Shown here piece by piece: positions 7,031-15,758 of a DNA stretch of 64,000 nt. This DNA comes from Maridesulfovibrio sp. (GTDB lineage Bacteria > Desulfobacterota > Desulfovibrionia > Desulfovibrionales > Desulfovibrionaceae): NCBI RefSeq assembly GCF_963666665.1, contig NZ_OY762999.1:1307501-1371500 (forward strand), written 5' to 3'. The notes beneath the pieces were generated by a model, which was not told the DNA's origin, searched no databases, and worked only from the letters and a program-made list of their open reading frames with translations. Every line of letters begins with the position of its first letter. Within the stretch, counting starts at the first letter, position 1. The translations under genes and the position numbers were made by a program.

Positions 7031-9687
7031 TAATTTTCTCCCAGTGATTTTTTCCACTGATTCAGAAGGGTAAGGGCTTCTATAGGTGAAAGTCCGTTTA
7101 CATCAAGATTGCGCAGCTCTTTGATAAGTGCATGATCTTCAGGCGGAGCTTCATTCTTTTCATTACCTGTGCAGATCATTCCCGGTAGGATTGATTGCAC
7201 GGACAGCGCCTGACGTACAGGATGACCATTCACATCCTGCGATTTTTCTTCAAGATTCGCAAGAATTTCCCTCGCCCTGACTACTACAGGTTTGGGTACC
7301 CCGGCAAGCTTGGCCACCTCGATACCGTAACTTTTATCTGCCGGACCGGGAACCAGCCTGCGCAGGAAAAGAATATCACCTTTCCATTCGCGTACCGCAA
7401 TATTGAAGTTGCGCAAGCCGTCAATCACTCCCTCGAGGGATGTCAGCTCGTGGTAGTGGGTGGCGAAAAGGGTGCGGATACCACCCCTTGCCCGTTTGGA
7501 AAGCTCTTCAACAACCGCCCAAGCCAGCGCAAGGCCGTCAAAGGTTGATGTGCCGCGTCCGATTTCATCGAGAATGACCAGACTGCGTTTGGATGCCTGA
7601 CGCAAAATGCGGGCTGTCTCCATCATTTCAACCATGAAGGTCGACTGCCCCTGAGCTAGGTTATCCGAAGCGCCAACACGCGAAAAAACACGGTCCATCA
7701 GTCCGATGCGTCCGCTGCTTGCCGGAATGTAAGAACCGATCTGGGCCATGATTCCCATAAGCGCCACCTGGCGAAGCACGGTAGATTTACCGGCCATGTT
7801 CGGTCCGGTAATAAGCAGGATACGCCGTTTCTCATCAATGGTCAGGCTGTTGGGAATGTAGTTTGCCGAACCTTGAACGGCTTCGACAACAGGATGACGG
7901 CCTTCTTCGATGACCACTTCCATACCGGGATGGATTTCCGGGCAGGACCATCGGTTGGCCCGTGCTGCTTCAGCAAGTCCCTGCCAGAAGTCAATAGCGG
8001 CTATAGCATCAGCCATGAATACGAAACGACTGCGGTTTCCGGCAACATTTTCGCGTATTTGCTGAAATAAATTATATTCCAGTGTCTTGCGTTTATCTGA
8101 AGCTGAAATAATCTTTTCTTCCAGCTCCTTCAAGTCCGGGGTAATGTAACGCTCGCTGTTTACAAGGGTCTGACGCCGTTCAAAATAATCAGGAATCTGT
8201 CCCTTAAAGGCTTTTGAAATTTCAAAATAGTAGCCGAAAACCTTGTTGAATCCCAGCTTGAGCTTGGGCAGGTAGTTGGCCTTCTTTTCCTTTTCCAGCA
8301 ATTCAGCAAGGGTTGATTCGCCGTGCTCGGTCAACTGGATAAGTTCGTCCAGTTCCTCATTGAAGCCGGTTTTAAAAAGCCCCCCTTCTGTGATGACCGG
8401 AGGAGGGGAGTCCACGAGGGCATGCTCCAGAAGCTCGGCAACATCGGTCATGGAATCCCATTTATTGACGATAGTCTTCAGAGCCGGAGTAACTTGATTC
8501 TCATCATCTATGCCGGAGACTGCTTCATGCAAAATAAAATGAATCGGAGGCAGAGTTTTTAAACTCTGACGCAGGCTGATAAAATCTTTAGGCGTAGCGC
8601 GTCCAAGCACCACACGGGTTGAAAGCCGTTCAAGATCGTAAACTGTATCAAGATGCTCGCGAACCTTGGCGCGTAAAGAATCCTCATCGTGGAAAAATGT
8701 AACTGCACGCTGATTATGTTCAATTGGCGAAATTTCCCGCCAAGGCTGTTTCAAACGCACCGAGAGAAGACGACCTCCCATAGGGGTAATGGTTTTATCC
8801 AGAACATTAAGCAGCGTGCCTTTGCCCTTTTTACCATCCAGTCTTTTGAAAAGCTCAAGGTTCCTTTCGGTGACCTCGTCCAGAATCATAAATTTGGTCA
8901 AGTTCAAAGGCTTGAATTCGCCAAGATGGTTAAAATCCTGCAGCTGTGTCTGGCGAAGATAAGAAATAAGTGCCCCGCATGCTCGAGTCAGCTGGGGTTT
9001 GTCTTCAAGGTCCAGTGAATCAAGGTCGGCAACATTCTGGGCTTCAAGTATGTTATCCTTGGCAGATTTATAACTGAAGTATCCGGCAGATGGTGCAGGA
9101 GCAATGCGGGCATCTATATCACCGTATTGCCCGGGGATAGTCTTTCCCTGCGGAAGAATCAATTCCCGGGGATTGATCTTCATTGCCCATTGCCAGAGGT
9201 CGTTCTCGCTTTTGCTCTGGATGCCGCTCCATTGACCGGTGGAAAAATCCATCCATGCCAGACCGCCTGCGGATTTGGCTTCATCCCAGAGTAGAGCGGC
9301 AAGGTAATTGCTGTCCTTGGCAGAAAGGGTATCGTCTTCAACCACGGTACCAGGAGTGTAAACTCTTGTAACACCACGTTTTACCAATCCTTTGGTCTGC
9401 CTGGGATCTTCAAGCTGATCACAAAGCGCAACGGTATAGCCCTTTTCAATCAGCTGTGAAAGATAGGCCCGGGAAGCATGGTGCGGAACTCCGCACATGG
9501 GAATTTTTTCCTCAGAATTGGGATTACGGCAGGTCAGGGCGATCTGCAATTCTCGCGCTGCTATTTCAGCGTCCTCAAAGAAAAGTTCGTAAAAATCTCC
9601 CATACGGAAAAACAGCAGAGAATCAGGGTGTTCAGCCTTTATCTGCATGTACTGCTCGAACATGGGAGTGAGTTTCTTTTTGCTCAC
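7030..9687 (-). CDS. mutS: DNA mismatch repair protein MutS
   Basis: An 885-residue mismatch recognition ATPase. The N-terminal mismatch-binding domain has FFRMGDFYELFFEDA with the Phe-x-Glu wedge, followed by connector, lever and clamp domains. The ATPase domain has Walker A GPNMAGKSTVL, Walker B LVILDEIGRGTSTFDG, and the ATHYHEL switch. Length and domain order are standard for MutS1. The start appears to be GTG (SKKKLTP follows), 17 bases after the lapB stop with no strong Shine-Dalgarno, so coupling to lapB is plausible. No mutL lies in the window. Confidence 0.98.
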   Translation of the reverse strand: MSKKKLTPMFEQYMQIKAEHPDSLLFFRMGDFYELFFEDAEIAARELQIALTCRNPNSEEKIPMCGVPHHASRAYLSQLIEKGYTVALCDQLEDPRQTKGLVKRGVTRVYTPGTVVEDDTLSAKDSNYLAALLWDEAKSAGGLAWMDFSTGQWSGIQSKSENDLWQWAMKINPRELILPQGKTIPGQYGDIDARIAPAPSAGYFSYKSAKDNILEAQNVADLDSLDLEDKPQLTRACGALISYLRQTQLQDFNHLGEFKPLNLTKFMILDEVTERNLELFKRLDGKKGKGTLLNVLDKTITPMGGRLLSVRLKQPWREISPIEHNQRAVTFFHDEDSLRAKVREHLDTVYDLERLSTRVVLGRATPKDFISLRQSLKTLPPIHFILHEAVSGIDDENQVTPALKTIVNKWDSMTDVAELLEHALVDSPPPVITEGGLFKTGFNEELDELIQLTEHGESTLAELLEKEKKANYLPKLKLGFNKVFGYYFEISKAFKGQIPDYFERRQTLVNSERYITPDLKELEEKIISASDKRKTLEYNLFQQIRENVAGNRSRFVFMADAIAAIDFWQGLAEAARANRWSCPEIHPGMEVVIEEGRHPVVEAVQGSANYIPNSLTIDEKRRILLITGPNMAGKSTVLRQVALMGIMAQIGSYIPASSGRIGLMDRVFSRVGASDNLAQGQSTFMVEMMETARILRQASKRSLVILDEIGRGTSTFDGLALAWAVVEELSKRARGGIRTLFATHYHELTSLEGVIDGLRNFNIAVREWKGDILFLRRLVPGPADKSYGIEVAKLAGVPKPVVVRAREILANLEEKSQDVNGHPVRQALSVQSILPGMICTGNEKNEAPPEDHALIKELRNLDVNGLSPIEALTLLNQWKKSLGEN

Positions 9688-9704
9688 AATAATATATCTG
9701 GGGC

Positions 9705-10844
9705 TTACTGGTTCAGTTCTTTACGGAACGAAATTGAATGCCAACTGCGGCATCTAGGGCAATTGAAAAATATTCTATCCCGCTTTAGGCCACAACTGGA
9801 ACAGGTAAATCTTTGCACCTTTCGCGCAATATTAACAAAAAAATCCAGTTGGCTTTTGAAGGATGAGGTCAGTTCCTGCTGCCCCTGAGCAATTTTAAAC
9901 AGTTCCAGCCGTGCCAGCCAGAAATTCTGGTTAAGCATCAGGGTCTTTTCAAGCCACACCCCGGCTTCGTCCTGTTTTCCGCAAAGCTGCAGGAGTCTGG
10001 CCCCGTAGTAATGCATGATTACATCCGGGTCTGACTTGGAAATTTCTTCAACCATCACTTCATAAAATAGATAGTTGCGGTCACTATCCTGATCCTTGCA
10101 GTTAATGGGAATATCCCCGAAAACAAGAGAGTCTGCGAGCAGACCTTCGATAAGGACAAATTGCAAATGCTTGGGTACCTGAGCAAGTGCGGAATTGAAT
10201 TTCTTTTTAAATTTGTCCAATGAGCCTTCCTGCTTTAATCTGGTAAGTACCAGCAGCCAAGACTCAACAGAACTTGAGGAAATTTTAAGAGCTTTTTTCA
10301 GGGTGCGCCGGGCAAGGGCATCTTCGCCTTCAGAAGTATAATCTTCCGCCAATCGGGCAAGGTAGTGCGCTTCCTGTACAGGCTGTTTCAGCATGGAATA
10401 AAATGCAGCAGCTTTTTCAAATTCCCTGCCTCCTGCGGCCAGCTCAGCCAGCTCGGTCAGAATTTCGGGGGAATCACCTGCAATTTCGCGGGCTTTTTCA
10501 AAAGCATTAATCGCACGGTCCAAAAAACCGCCGCGGCTGAAATCACGCCCCAGCTCGTAGAGGGCGCGGGACTTTATCGCCGGGTCCAGACCGGGGCGAA
10601 CAATCAGGCTGTTCCTGATTTGGGCGGCACGCTCAATCTCACCCTGAGAACGGTAGAGGTTACCGAGGGCGAGGTAGATTTCAACAGCTTCCGGAGTATC
10701 CTTAACAACCTTACTGAGTTCATCAATGGCTGCACGGGTGTCGGCAAGCCCGGACTTACCTTTTCCGGCTCCAGACAAATATGACGGCGCCCGATTATCG
10801 GACGCCGTCATTTTTTTCTTTTTAAATACGCTTAAAAAGGACAC
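9705..10844 (-). CDS. lapB: LapB (YciM)-like TPR protein with C-terminal rubredoxin-like zinc/iron knuckle
   Basis: A 379-residue protein with serial tetratricopeptide repeats (for example EIYLALGNLYRSQGEIERAA) and a C-terminal metal knuckle Cys348-x2-Cys351 and Cys362-x2-Cys365. That is the layout of LapB, which in E. coli regulates LpxC turnover and LPS assembly. The N-terminal membrane anchor is not obvious; the first residues are basic (VFKKKKMTAS). Start is GTG with GGAG five bases upstream. lapA precedes it by 25 bases, which reinforces the call. A terminator-like hairpin lies inside the first codons (10782-10808). Confidence 0.85.
   Translation of the reverse strand: MSFLSVFKKKKMTASDNRAPSYLSGAGKGKSGLADTRAAIDELSKVVKDTPEAVEIYLALGNLYRSQGEIERAAQIRNSLIVRPGLDPAIKSRALYELGRDFSRGGFLDRAINAFEKAREIAGDSPEILTELAELAAGGREFEKAAAFYSMLKQPVQEAHYLARLAEDYTSEGEDALARRTLKKALKISSSSVESWLLVLTRLKQEGSLDKFKKKFNSALAQVPKHLQFVLIEGLLADSLVFGDIPINCKDQDSDRNYLFYEVMVEEISKSDPDVIMHYYGARLLQLCGKQDEAGVWLEKTLMLNQNFWLARLELFKIAQGQQELTSSFKSQLDFFVNIARKVQRFTCSSCGLKRDRIFFNCPRCRSWHSISFRKELNQ
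10782..10808 (+). other. Antisense-oriented terminator-like hairpin in the 5' end of lapB
   Basis: GACGGCG (10782-10788) pairs with CGCCGTC (10802-10808), with a further CCGAT/ATCGG stem inside. On the plus strand it is followed by ATTTTTTTCTTTTT, the form of an intrinsic terminator facing against lapB. No rightward gene is seen that it could serve. Confidence 0.5.
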
Positions 10845-10869
10845 GTATACTCCGTAATTATGCGCTTAC

Positions 10870-11226
10870 TTATTCAGCAGGCTTCTCTTCGCTAGCTTCA
10901 GCGGAGGGATAGTTCCCCTCATCGAGGGGGAGGTTGCGGAGAGAGTTAACTTCCTGCTCAAGGTTAGCCATTCTGGTGCGACAGGTACGAAGCTGTCCGG
11001 AAAGACGAATCTTATCAGCCATGAAGTAGAGCAGGCAAAGAACGGAGCCTACAGCAAAAGCAATCAGGATTAACAGGTAGTACGGAAGAGGCTGGCTCAT
11101 GAACTTGTAGCTGAACAGTTCGATGGACAGAGTTACTTCCTTAGAAAGTTCGGGGGTATTCTGAATGAAAAATACCATGGAAAGGAAAAAGAGAACTACC
11201 AGAGCCAAAACCTTCAAGTAACGCAT
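10870..11226 (-). CDS. lapA: LapA-domain inner membrane protein
   Basis: A 118-residue membrane protein of the LapA (DUF1049) family. Two hydrophobic segments are visible (about residues 4-22 and 49-69) and a cytoplasmic coiled-coil-like tail (RTCRTRMANLEQEVNSLRNL) follows, ending in an acidic, Glu-rich stretch. In E. coli LapA works with LapB in LPS homeostasis, and lapB is the next gene here. AAGGAGGG stands four bases before the ATG. It is short and divergent, so the family call rests on topology plus context. Confidence 0.8.
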   Translation of the reverse strand: MRYLKVLALVVLFFLSMVFFIQNTPELSKEVTLSIELFSYKFMSQPLPYYLLILIAFAVGSVLCLLYFMADKIRLSGQLRTCRTRMANLEQEVNSLRNLPLDEGNYPSAEASEEKPAE

Positions 11227-11246
11227 GAAACCCTCCTTAGTGTTAC

Positions 11247-11735
11247 TTAACGACAGCAGCTGTCAAATAACGGCTTGAGCCTTTTATAAGTTGAAGACAA
11301 GTGATCGGGAATAACGTTGGTTTCTCCGAAAACTGCCATAAACGATGCGTCCCCGTTCCAACGGGGCACCAATTGGAAATGGAGATGGGCGGCGATCCCA
11401 GCTCCTGCTGCTTCCCCTATATTCAGGCCGACATTAATCCCCTGAGGGTTGCATGCCTTTTCGAGAATATCGCAGCTTATGGTTATATATTTCATGATCT
11501 CGGAAGCTTCCGCTTCATCAAGATCAGTGAGTTTACTGACATGCCGGTAAGGCGTAACCATCAGGTGACAGTTGTTGTAAGGAAATTTATTCATGATCAC
11601 AAAGCAGTATTCAGCTCTGTGCAGAATTAATCTTTCCTCATCTTCGTCAGTGTGTTTCGGAATGCAGAAAACACATTCATCCGGCTTTGGACCAAGAATA
11701 TAGTCCATTCGCCACGGAGCCCATAATACGTCCAT
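11247..11735 (-). CDS. HIT family nucleotide hydrolase/phosphorylase
   Basis: A 162-residue histidine-triad protein. CVFC near residue 22 and CH/H ligands suggest a zinc site, and the catalytic block reads AHLHFQLVPRW, i.e. His-x-His-x-Gln rather than the His-x-His-x-His of hydrolytic HIT enzymes. The HxHxQ form is known from the GalT/Ap4A phosphorylase branch, so a nucleotidyl-transfer or phosphorolysis reaction on a dinucleoside polyphosphate is likely. First gene of the leftward operon to lysA. Its leader holds two overlapping hairpins just before the ATG. Confidence 0.88.
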   Translation of the reverse strand: MDVLWAPWRMDYILGPKPDECVFCIPKHTDEDEERLILHRAEYCFVIMNKFPYNNCHLMVTPYRHVSKLTDLDEAEASEIMKYITISCDILEKACNPQGINVGLNIGEAAGAGIAAHLHFQLVPRWNGDASFMAVFGETNVIPDHLSSTYKRLKPLFDSCCR

Positions 11736-11783
11736 CTGTAAAACAACCTTTACAGTATCTTCGCATAGCAGAGAAGATACTGT
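11736..11783 (-). promoter_or_regulatory. Overlapping hairpins in the leader of the HIT-lapAB operon
   Basis: Hairpin A: perfect 11-bp stem, 11773-11783 with 11752-11762. Hairpin B: 7-bp stem, 11749-11755 with 11736-11742, ending at the ATG and enclosing the AAGG that would serve as ribosome binding site. The two share 11752-11755 and so cannot both form fully. Confidence 0.5.
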
Positions 11784-12042
11784 CTGACTGTCCTGCTAAA
11801 CTTTGGAGCAGGCATTGTTAGCATTGTCTTTTCTCAAACAATATTAATTTCCAGTAATTAAATACCAGCTAATTATCAACAATAAATATGAAAAAAAGAG
11901 CCTAAACGCGAAAAAAACATCCACAAACGGCTTTTTATCCATGTCAATCGAAAAAGTCCGCATGTTCTACACGTGTTGCAGGTCAAGGGCAAGGGAAACA
12001 AAATGTTTATACCTTGAGATATCGTATAAACAGCTATTTATA
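11784..12042. other. AT-rich spacer upstream of the HIT operon
   Basis: No coding potential seen. It must hold the promoter of the HIT-lysA operon and the end of the CCA/DHH gene transcript, but I cannot fix a convincing -35/-10 pair or a terminator with a T-run. Confidence 0.5.
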
Positions 12043-14718
12043 TTACATGCTTTTTGTGTTTCCTAATTTGCTAATCTTATCCTTTAAAAAAATGAGTTGT
12101 TCATCTCTTCCTTTCAATTCTCCATCAAGGCAGGCCAGCTTAACCTGATTAAGAAAATCGGAATATAAAGGGCCGGGTTCGAGTCCTAACTCCTTTAAAT
12201 CCTCGCCTGTCACATCAATTGTTTTAAGCCTTAAGCTGGTTAAATACTGCGATACGTATTTTTTAATCATTTCCCGTTTGGTACGGGCCATAATGAAAAG
12301 AACTCCCTCAAGGGGAACAGGGCTGAGCGTTTCATATATTTCACTGGGCTTCATCTCCTGCTTAATGTTCATAATGTTTCCGGCAGCCCAGAAAATAGTA
12401 TCACGAAGATGGATGAATTCACGGCGTTCACTGGGAGAAAAGCTGAAACGGTCATAAATCTGTTCCATCTTTGCCTTGGAAACTCCCATGCACATGGCTA
12501 GAAAATATGTTTTCCAAACAGAAAGGGGCGGTTCAAGATAAAGCAGGCTGTACCAGCTCATAAGCCTTTCAAGTTCGGCAATTACTTGCGAACGTGCGGA
12601 ATTAAGCTCCATTAAAGGATGTATGGCTTGGAGCACGCCCAGTTCATTCATGCGTTCAATGCTGCGCAGGACATTTGCTTCATTTAATATAATGCGCATT
12701 TCATGGGTCAGGCGATAGCCGGAAAGTTTATTAATTAGATTCAGCTTGAGAGCATTCTTAATCAGGTTGAGAGTCTGTCCGCCTATTTTAAAATCAAAAC
12801 GCTGCTCGAATCTGATAGCGCGCATGATACGAGTGGGATCTTCTACAAAACTCAGGGCATGCAGCACGCGAATTGTTTTGTCTTTCAGGTCCCGCTGGGA
12901 ACCGAAAAAGTCGACCAGTTTACCAAAATTGGATGGATTGATGTGCACAGCAAGGGCGTTGATTGTGAAATCGCGGCGGTACAGGTCCATCTTTATTGAC
13001 GAAAGTTCGACAGTAGGCAGGGCAGCCGGATACTCATAATATTCGAGTCTGGCGGTCGCCACATCCACCCGCTGACCGTCGGGAAGGATAACCACTGCTG
13101 TCTTGAACTTACGGTGATATTTAGCCCGACCATCCATTTTCTTGGCCAGTTTCTTGGCAAAGGCAATCCCGTCACCTTCAACCACAAGATCAAGGTCAAG
13201 GTTGCTTTTTGTCAGGAGCACATCACGAACAAATCCGCCGACCACGTATGCTTCGGTGCCGATTTCAGCAGCCATTTTCCCCGCAGTCTCTAGGATGTCG
13301 AGAATCTTATTAGGCAGACGGTTGCGCATGATATTACGGATATTGCGTTCCTGTTTCTTGTCCGGAAACAGGGATTCAGGAATACGCGCAGGGTCCTGTA
13401 CCAGCATATTGATCAGGTCTGTTCTGGTTACAACCGCTTCAACTCGGTCATTTTCCACCACCGGAACCAGCCGTTGCTTCTGACCAAGGATAATTTCCAT
13501 AACCCTGTGCATCCCGGAGTCGGTTTTGATGGATGAAAAAGGTTGCTGCATATAAATCTCAACATCCACATCACCTAGGTTATGGGATAACGCCTTGTCC
13601 GCAGTCTTTTGCTCCAATAGACCGACAACGCGCATATTTTCCATGCTGTCCACCACAGGTACACCCTTAAGGCTGTATTGAGTCATCCGTTCTACAGCTT
13701 TGGATATGGTCATATCCCGGGGAATTGCCACCGGAGGCTTAGACATAATTGATTCCACGCTCAAACGGGGAGTAACCTTGGAGTAGAGCAGCGCGAAAAG
13801 CTCATCGCGAACTTCCGCCAATGTGCGGTCCTTGATGGTTGCAGATGCAGCATAGATATGCCCGCCGCCTCCAAAATTTGCACAGATGGCACCAACGTCA
13901 ATATCAGGGGTCCGGGAACGGGCCACCAGATGGATGCGATCGTTCATGCGGCCCAGAGCAAAAAGAACCTTGATATTTTCAATGTCCATGAATTTGTGAA
14001 CCAGCACGGAAAAATCTACTACATATTCAGCTGTGCTGATTTCAGAAATGACCACATCCAGATCATTAATGGTATGGGTTGTCGCGCCCTCAAGCAGCCG
14101 ACCAAGAAGGGTAATCTGTTGTGCAGAAAGATCACGATTGAGCAGATCGGTAATTACATCCAGTTCCATTCCGTTTTTGAGCAGCCATTTTCCAGCCTCA
14201 AAATCATGCTCAGTGGTGGAATTGAACATAAATGAACCTGTGTCTTCGTAAAGCCCCAGACCCATGATAGTGGCTTCTTCCTGATTGATTTCAATTCCTT
14301 TCTCACGAATTTCATGAGAAAGGATTGCAACGCTTGATCCCCATGGTTTTTTGATCATAAATTCAGGATCAAGGTCGCATTCAGACTTCATGTGGTGGTC
14401 GTAAATATGTATTTTCAGTCCCGGATTATTGAGAATAGGATCAACATGAACAATTCTTTTACGCCGTGAGGTATCGACCACAACCAGAAGCTTGACGGCA
14501 CTCTTGTCTATTTCCTTCAAGTGCTTGAAATTGAAAAAATATGTTGCGCTTTCCATATAAAAATTGCGCAAATTTTTTTCCTGACTTCCGGGGAAAACAA
14601 GGGTTGCTTCAGGATAAAGCTTTCCGGCAGCAACAATAGCGGCCAAACAATCGAAATCCGCATTTACATGGCCGGTAATTATTGTTTCCGCTTTTATAAG
14701 GTTTTCATTTTTTGACAT
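12043..14718 (-). CDS. DHH-CBS-tRNA nucleotidyltransferase fusion (A-adding/CCA-adding family)
   Basis: An 891-residue multidomain protein. Residues 1-315 form a DHH/DHHA1 phosphoesterase (GHVNADFDCLAA, then DHH in IYDHHMKSE, and GGGGHIYAASATI). Two CBS domains follow from about residue 322 to 440 (SIMSKPPVAIPRDMTISKA). From about residue 487 there is a class II poly(A) polymerase/tRNA nucleotidyltransferase head, AYVVGGFVRDVLL and the metal-binding DLDLVVEGDG, then RRDFTINALA and the RNA-binding region. Such fusions are known in Deltaproteobacteria as A-adding or CCA-adding enzymes. The exact nucleotide specificity is not visible. xerD precedes it by ten bases. Confidence 0.9.
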   Translation of the reverse strand: MSKNENLIKAETIITGHVNADFDCLAAIVAAGKLYPEATLVFPGSQEKNLRNFYMESATYFFNFKHLKEIDKSAVKLLVVVDTSRRKRIVHVDPILNNPGLKIHIYDHHMKSECDLDPEFMIKKPWGSSVAILSHEIREKGIEINQEEATIMGLGLYEDTGSFMFNSTTEHDFEAGKWLLKNGMELDVITDLLNRDLSAQQITLLGRLLEGATTHTINDLDVVISEISTAEYVVDFSVLVHKFMDIENIKVLFALGRMNDRIHLVARSRTPDIDVGAICANFGGGGHIYAASATIKDRTLAEVRDELFALLYSKVTPRLSVESIMSKPPVAIPRDMTISKAVERMTQYSLKGVPVVDSMENMRVVGLLEQKTADKALSHNLGDVDVEIYMQQPFSSIKTDSGMHRVMEIILGQKQRLVPVVENDRVEAVVTRTDLINMLVQDPARIPESLFPDKKQERNIRNIMRNRLPNKILDILETAGKMAAEIGTEAYVVGGFVRDVLLTKSNLDLDLVVEGDGIAFAKKLAKKMDGRAKYHRKFKTAVVILPDGQRVDVATARLEYYEYPAALPTVELSSIKMDLYRRDFTINALAVHINPSNFGKLVDFFGSQRDLKDKTIRVLHALSFVEDPTRIMRAIRFEQRFDFKIGGQTLNLIKNALKLNLINKLSGYRLTHEMRIILNEANVLRSIERMNELGVLQAIHPLMELNSARSQVIAELERLMSWYSLLYLEPPLSVWKTYFLAMCMGVSKAKMEQIYDRFSFSPSERREFIHLRDTIFWAAGNIMNIKQEMKPSEIYETLSPVPLEGVLFIMARTKREMIKKYVSQYLTSLRLKTIDVTGEDLKELGLEPGPLYSDFLNQVKLACLDGELKGRDEQLIFLKDKISKLGNTKSM

Positions 14719-14728
14719 TCTTAAAATC

Positions 14729-15649
14729 TCACATTACAGAACGTGGGTGAAAGCGTTTATGAAGCTGGACCAATCTTCCGGCTTGAATATGTGTGTATAT
14801 TTCTGTAGCATTGATGTCTGAATGACCGAGAAGCAACTGGACTGTACGCAGATCCGCACCGCCATCCAGCAAGTGGGTGGCAAACGAATGCCTAAAAGTG
14901 TGCGGAGATATTGGACGTTTTATACCTGCTTCCAGTGCGAACTTCTTGATCAGTTTCCAGACACCCTGTCTGGAAAGTCCTTTTCCTGATCTGTTTAAGA
15001 AGATGTTCTTGACCTTGGGATTAAAAGCAGGACGCCAATCCTTAATGTATTGGTTTAAGAAATTTTGCGCCACATAATGAATCGGCACCAGCCGTTCCTT
15101 GGAACCTTTGCCGAAAATGATGAGAACTCCGGTTTGAGGATCAAAGTCTTCAATGTTAAGATTGATCAATTCGGAGACTCTCATTCCGGCTGCATAAAGC
15201 AGCTCAAGCATAGTTCGATCGCGAAACCCGAGTTTCTCGGTCAGCTTGGGCAAAGCGAGCATGCGGCCGATTTCCTCCGGTGATAGGAACTCAGGAATCT
15301 TTCTGGGGAGCTTTGGGTTTTCCAACAGAGTTGCAGGGTCTTCTTTAATGAATCCCCGCGACGTGCAAAACGCAAAAAATCCCCGCAAAGACGAAAGATG
15401 CCTCGCCAGCGAGGTTGATTTCAATGCTTTTGACCTTAGATATGTAAGGTAGAGCAGCAATGTCTGACTTGTGGCGTCTTCTATTTTCGCGGACCTATCT
15501 TCCAGAAAAGACTGAAAAGACTCCAGATCACTCAGATATCCACTAAGGCTGTTTTCCGAGAGACCACGCTCAATGAGCAGGTACTCCAGATAACGGTCGA
15601 TCCATTGGTGTTTACAGGATGTATTGTTTTCATTCTCGGTCATATCCAT
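14729..15649 (-). CDS. xerD: Tyrosine recombinase XerD
   Basis: A 306-residue site-specific recombinase of the size and order of XerD, which with XerC resolves chromosome dimers at dif. The N-terminal SAM-like core-binding domain (WIDRYLEYLLIERGLSENSLSGY) precedes the catalytic domain with Arg in AAGMRVSEL, Lys in GKGSKERLVP, HTFRHSFATHLL, the LLGHSD box, and the Tyr nucleophile in EIYTHI. Integrases of phages would be longer and less housekeeping-like; no att sites are seen. The start could also be the ATG two codons later. Ribosome binding is weak for both. Confidence 0.93.
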   Translation of the reverse strand: MDMTENENNTSCKHQWIDRYLEYLLIERGLSENSLSGYLSDLESFQSFLEDRSAKIEDATSQTLLLYLTYLRSKALKSTSLARHLSSLRGFFAFCTSRGFIKEDPATLLENPKLPRKIPEFLSPEEIGRMLALPKLTEKLGFRDRTMLELLYAAGMRVSELINLNIEDFDPQTGVLIIFGKGSKERLVPIHYVAQNFLNQYIKDWRPAFNPKVKNIFLNRSGKGLSRQGVWKLIKKFALEAGIKRPISPHTFRHSFATHLLDGGADLRTVQLLLGHSDINATEIYTHIQAGRLVQLHKRFHPRSVM

Positions 15650-15758
15650 TACTCATTACACGTATGACCGCGACTGCTCAAGGTGATTGACAGCGCAAAC
15701 AAGCACATTTAAAGAGTTTTGATAATATTTTAACCAAAAATGACAGGAGCATACCGAA

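Noticed and set aside
10800..10830. Programmed -1 frameshift in lapB (A-run before a hairpin)
   Set aside because: The A-run is out of phase for a classical X-XXY-YYZ slippery heptamer, and the -1 frame closes after a few codons. The hairpin itself is kept as a finding.
14729..15649. Phage integrase
   Set aside because: Length, domain order and its chromosomal operon partner fit XerD; no att repeats or phage genes are near.
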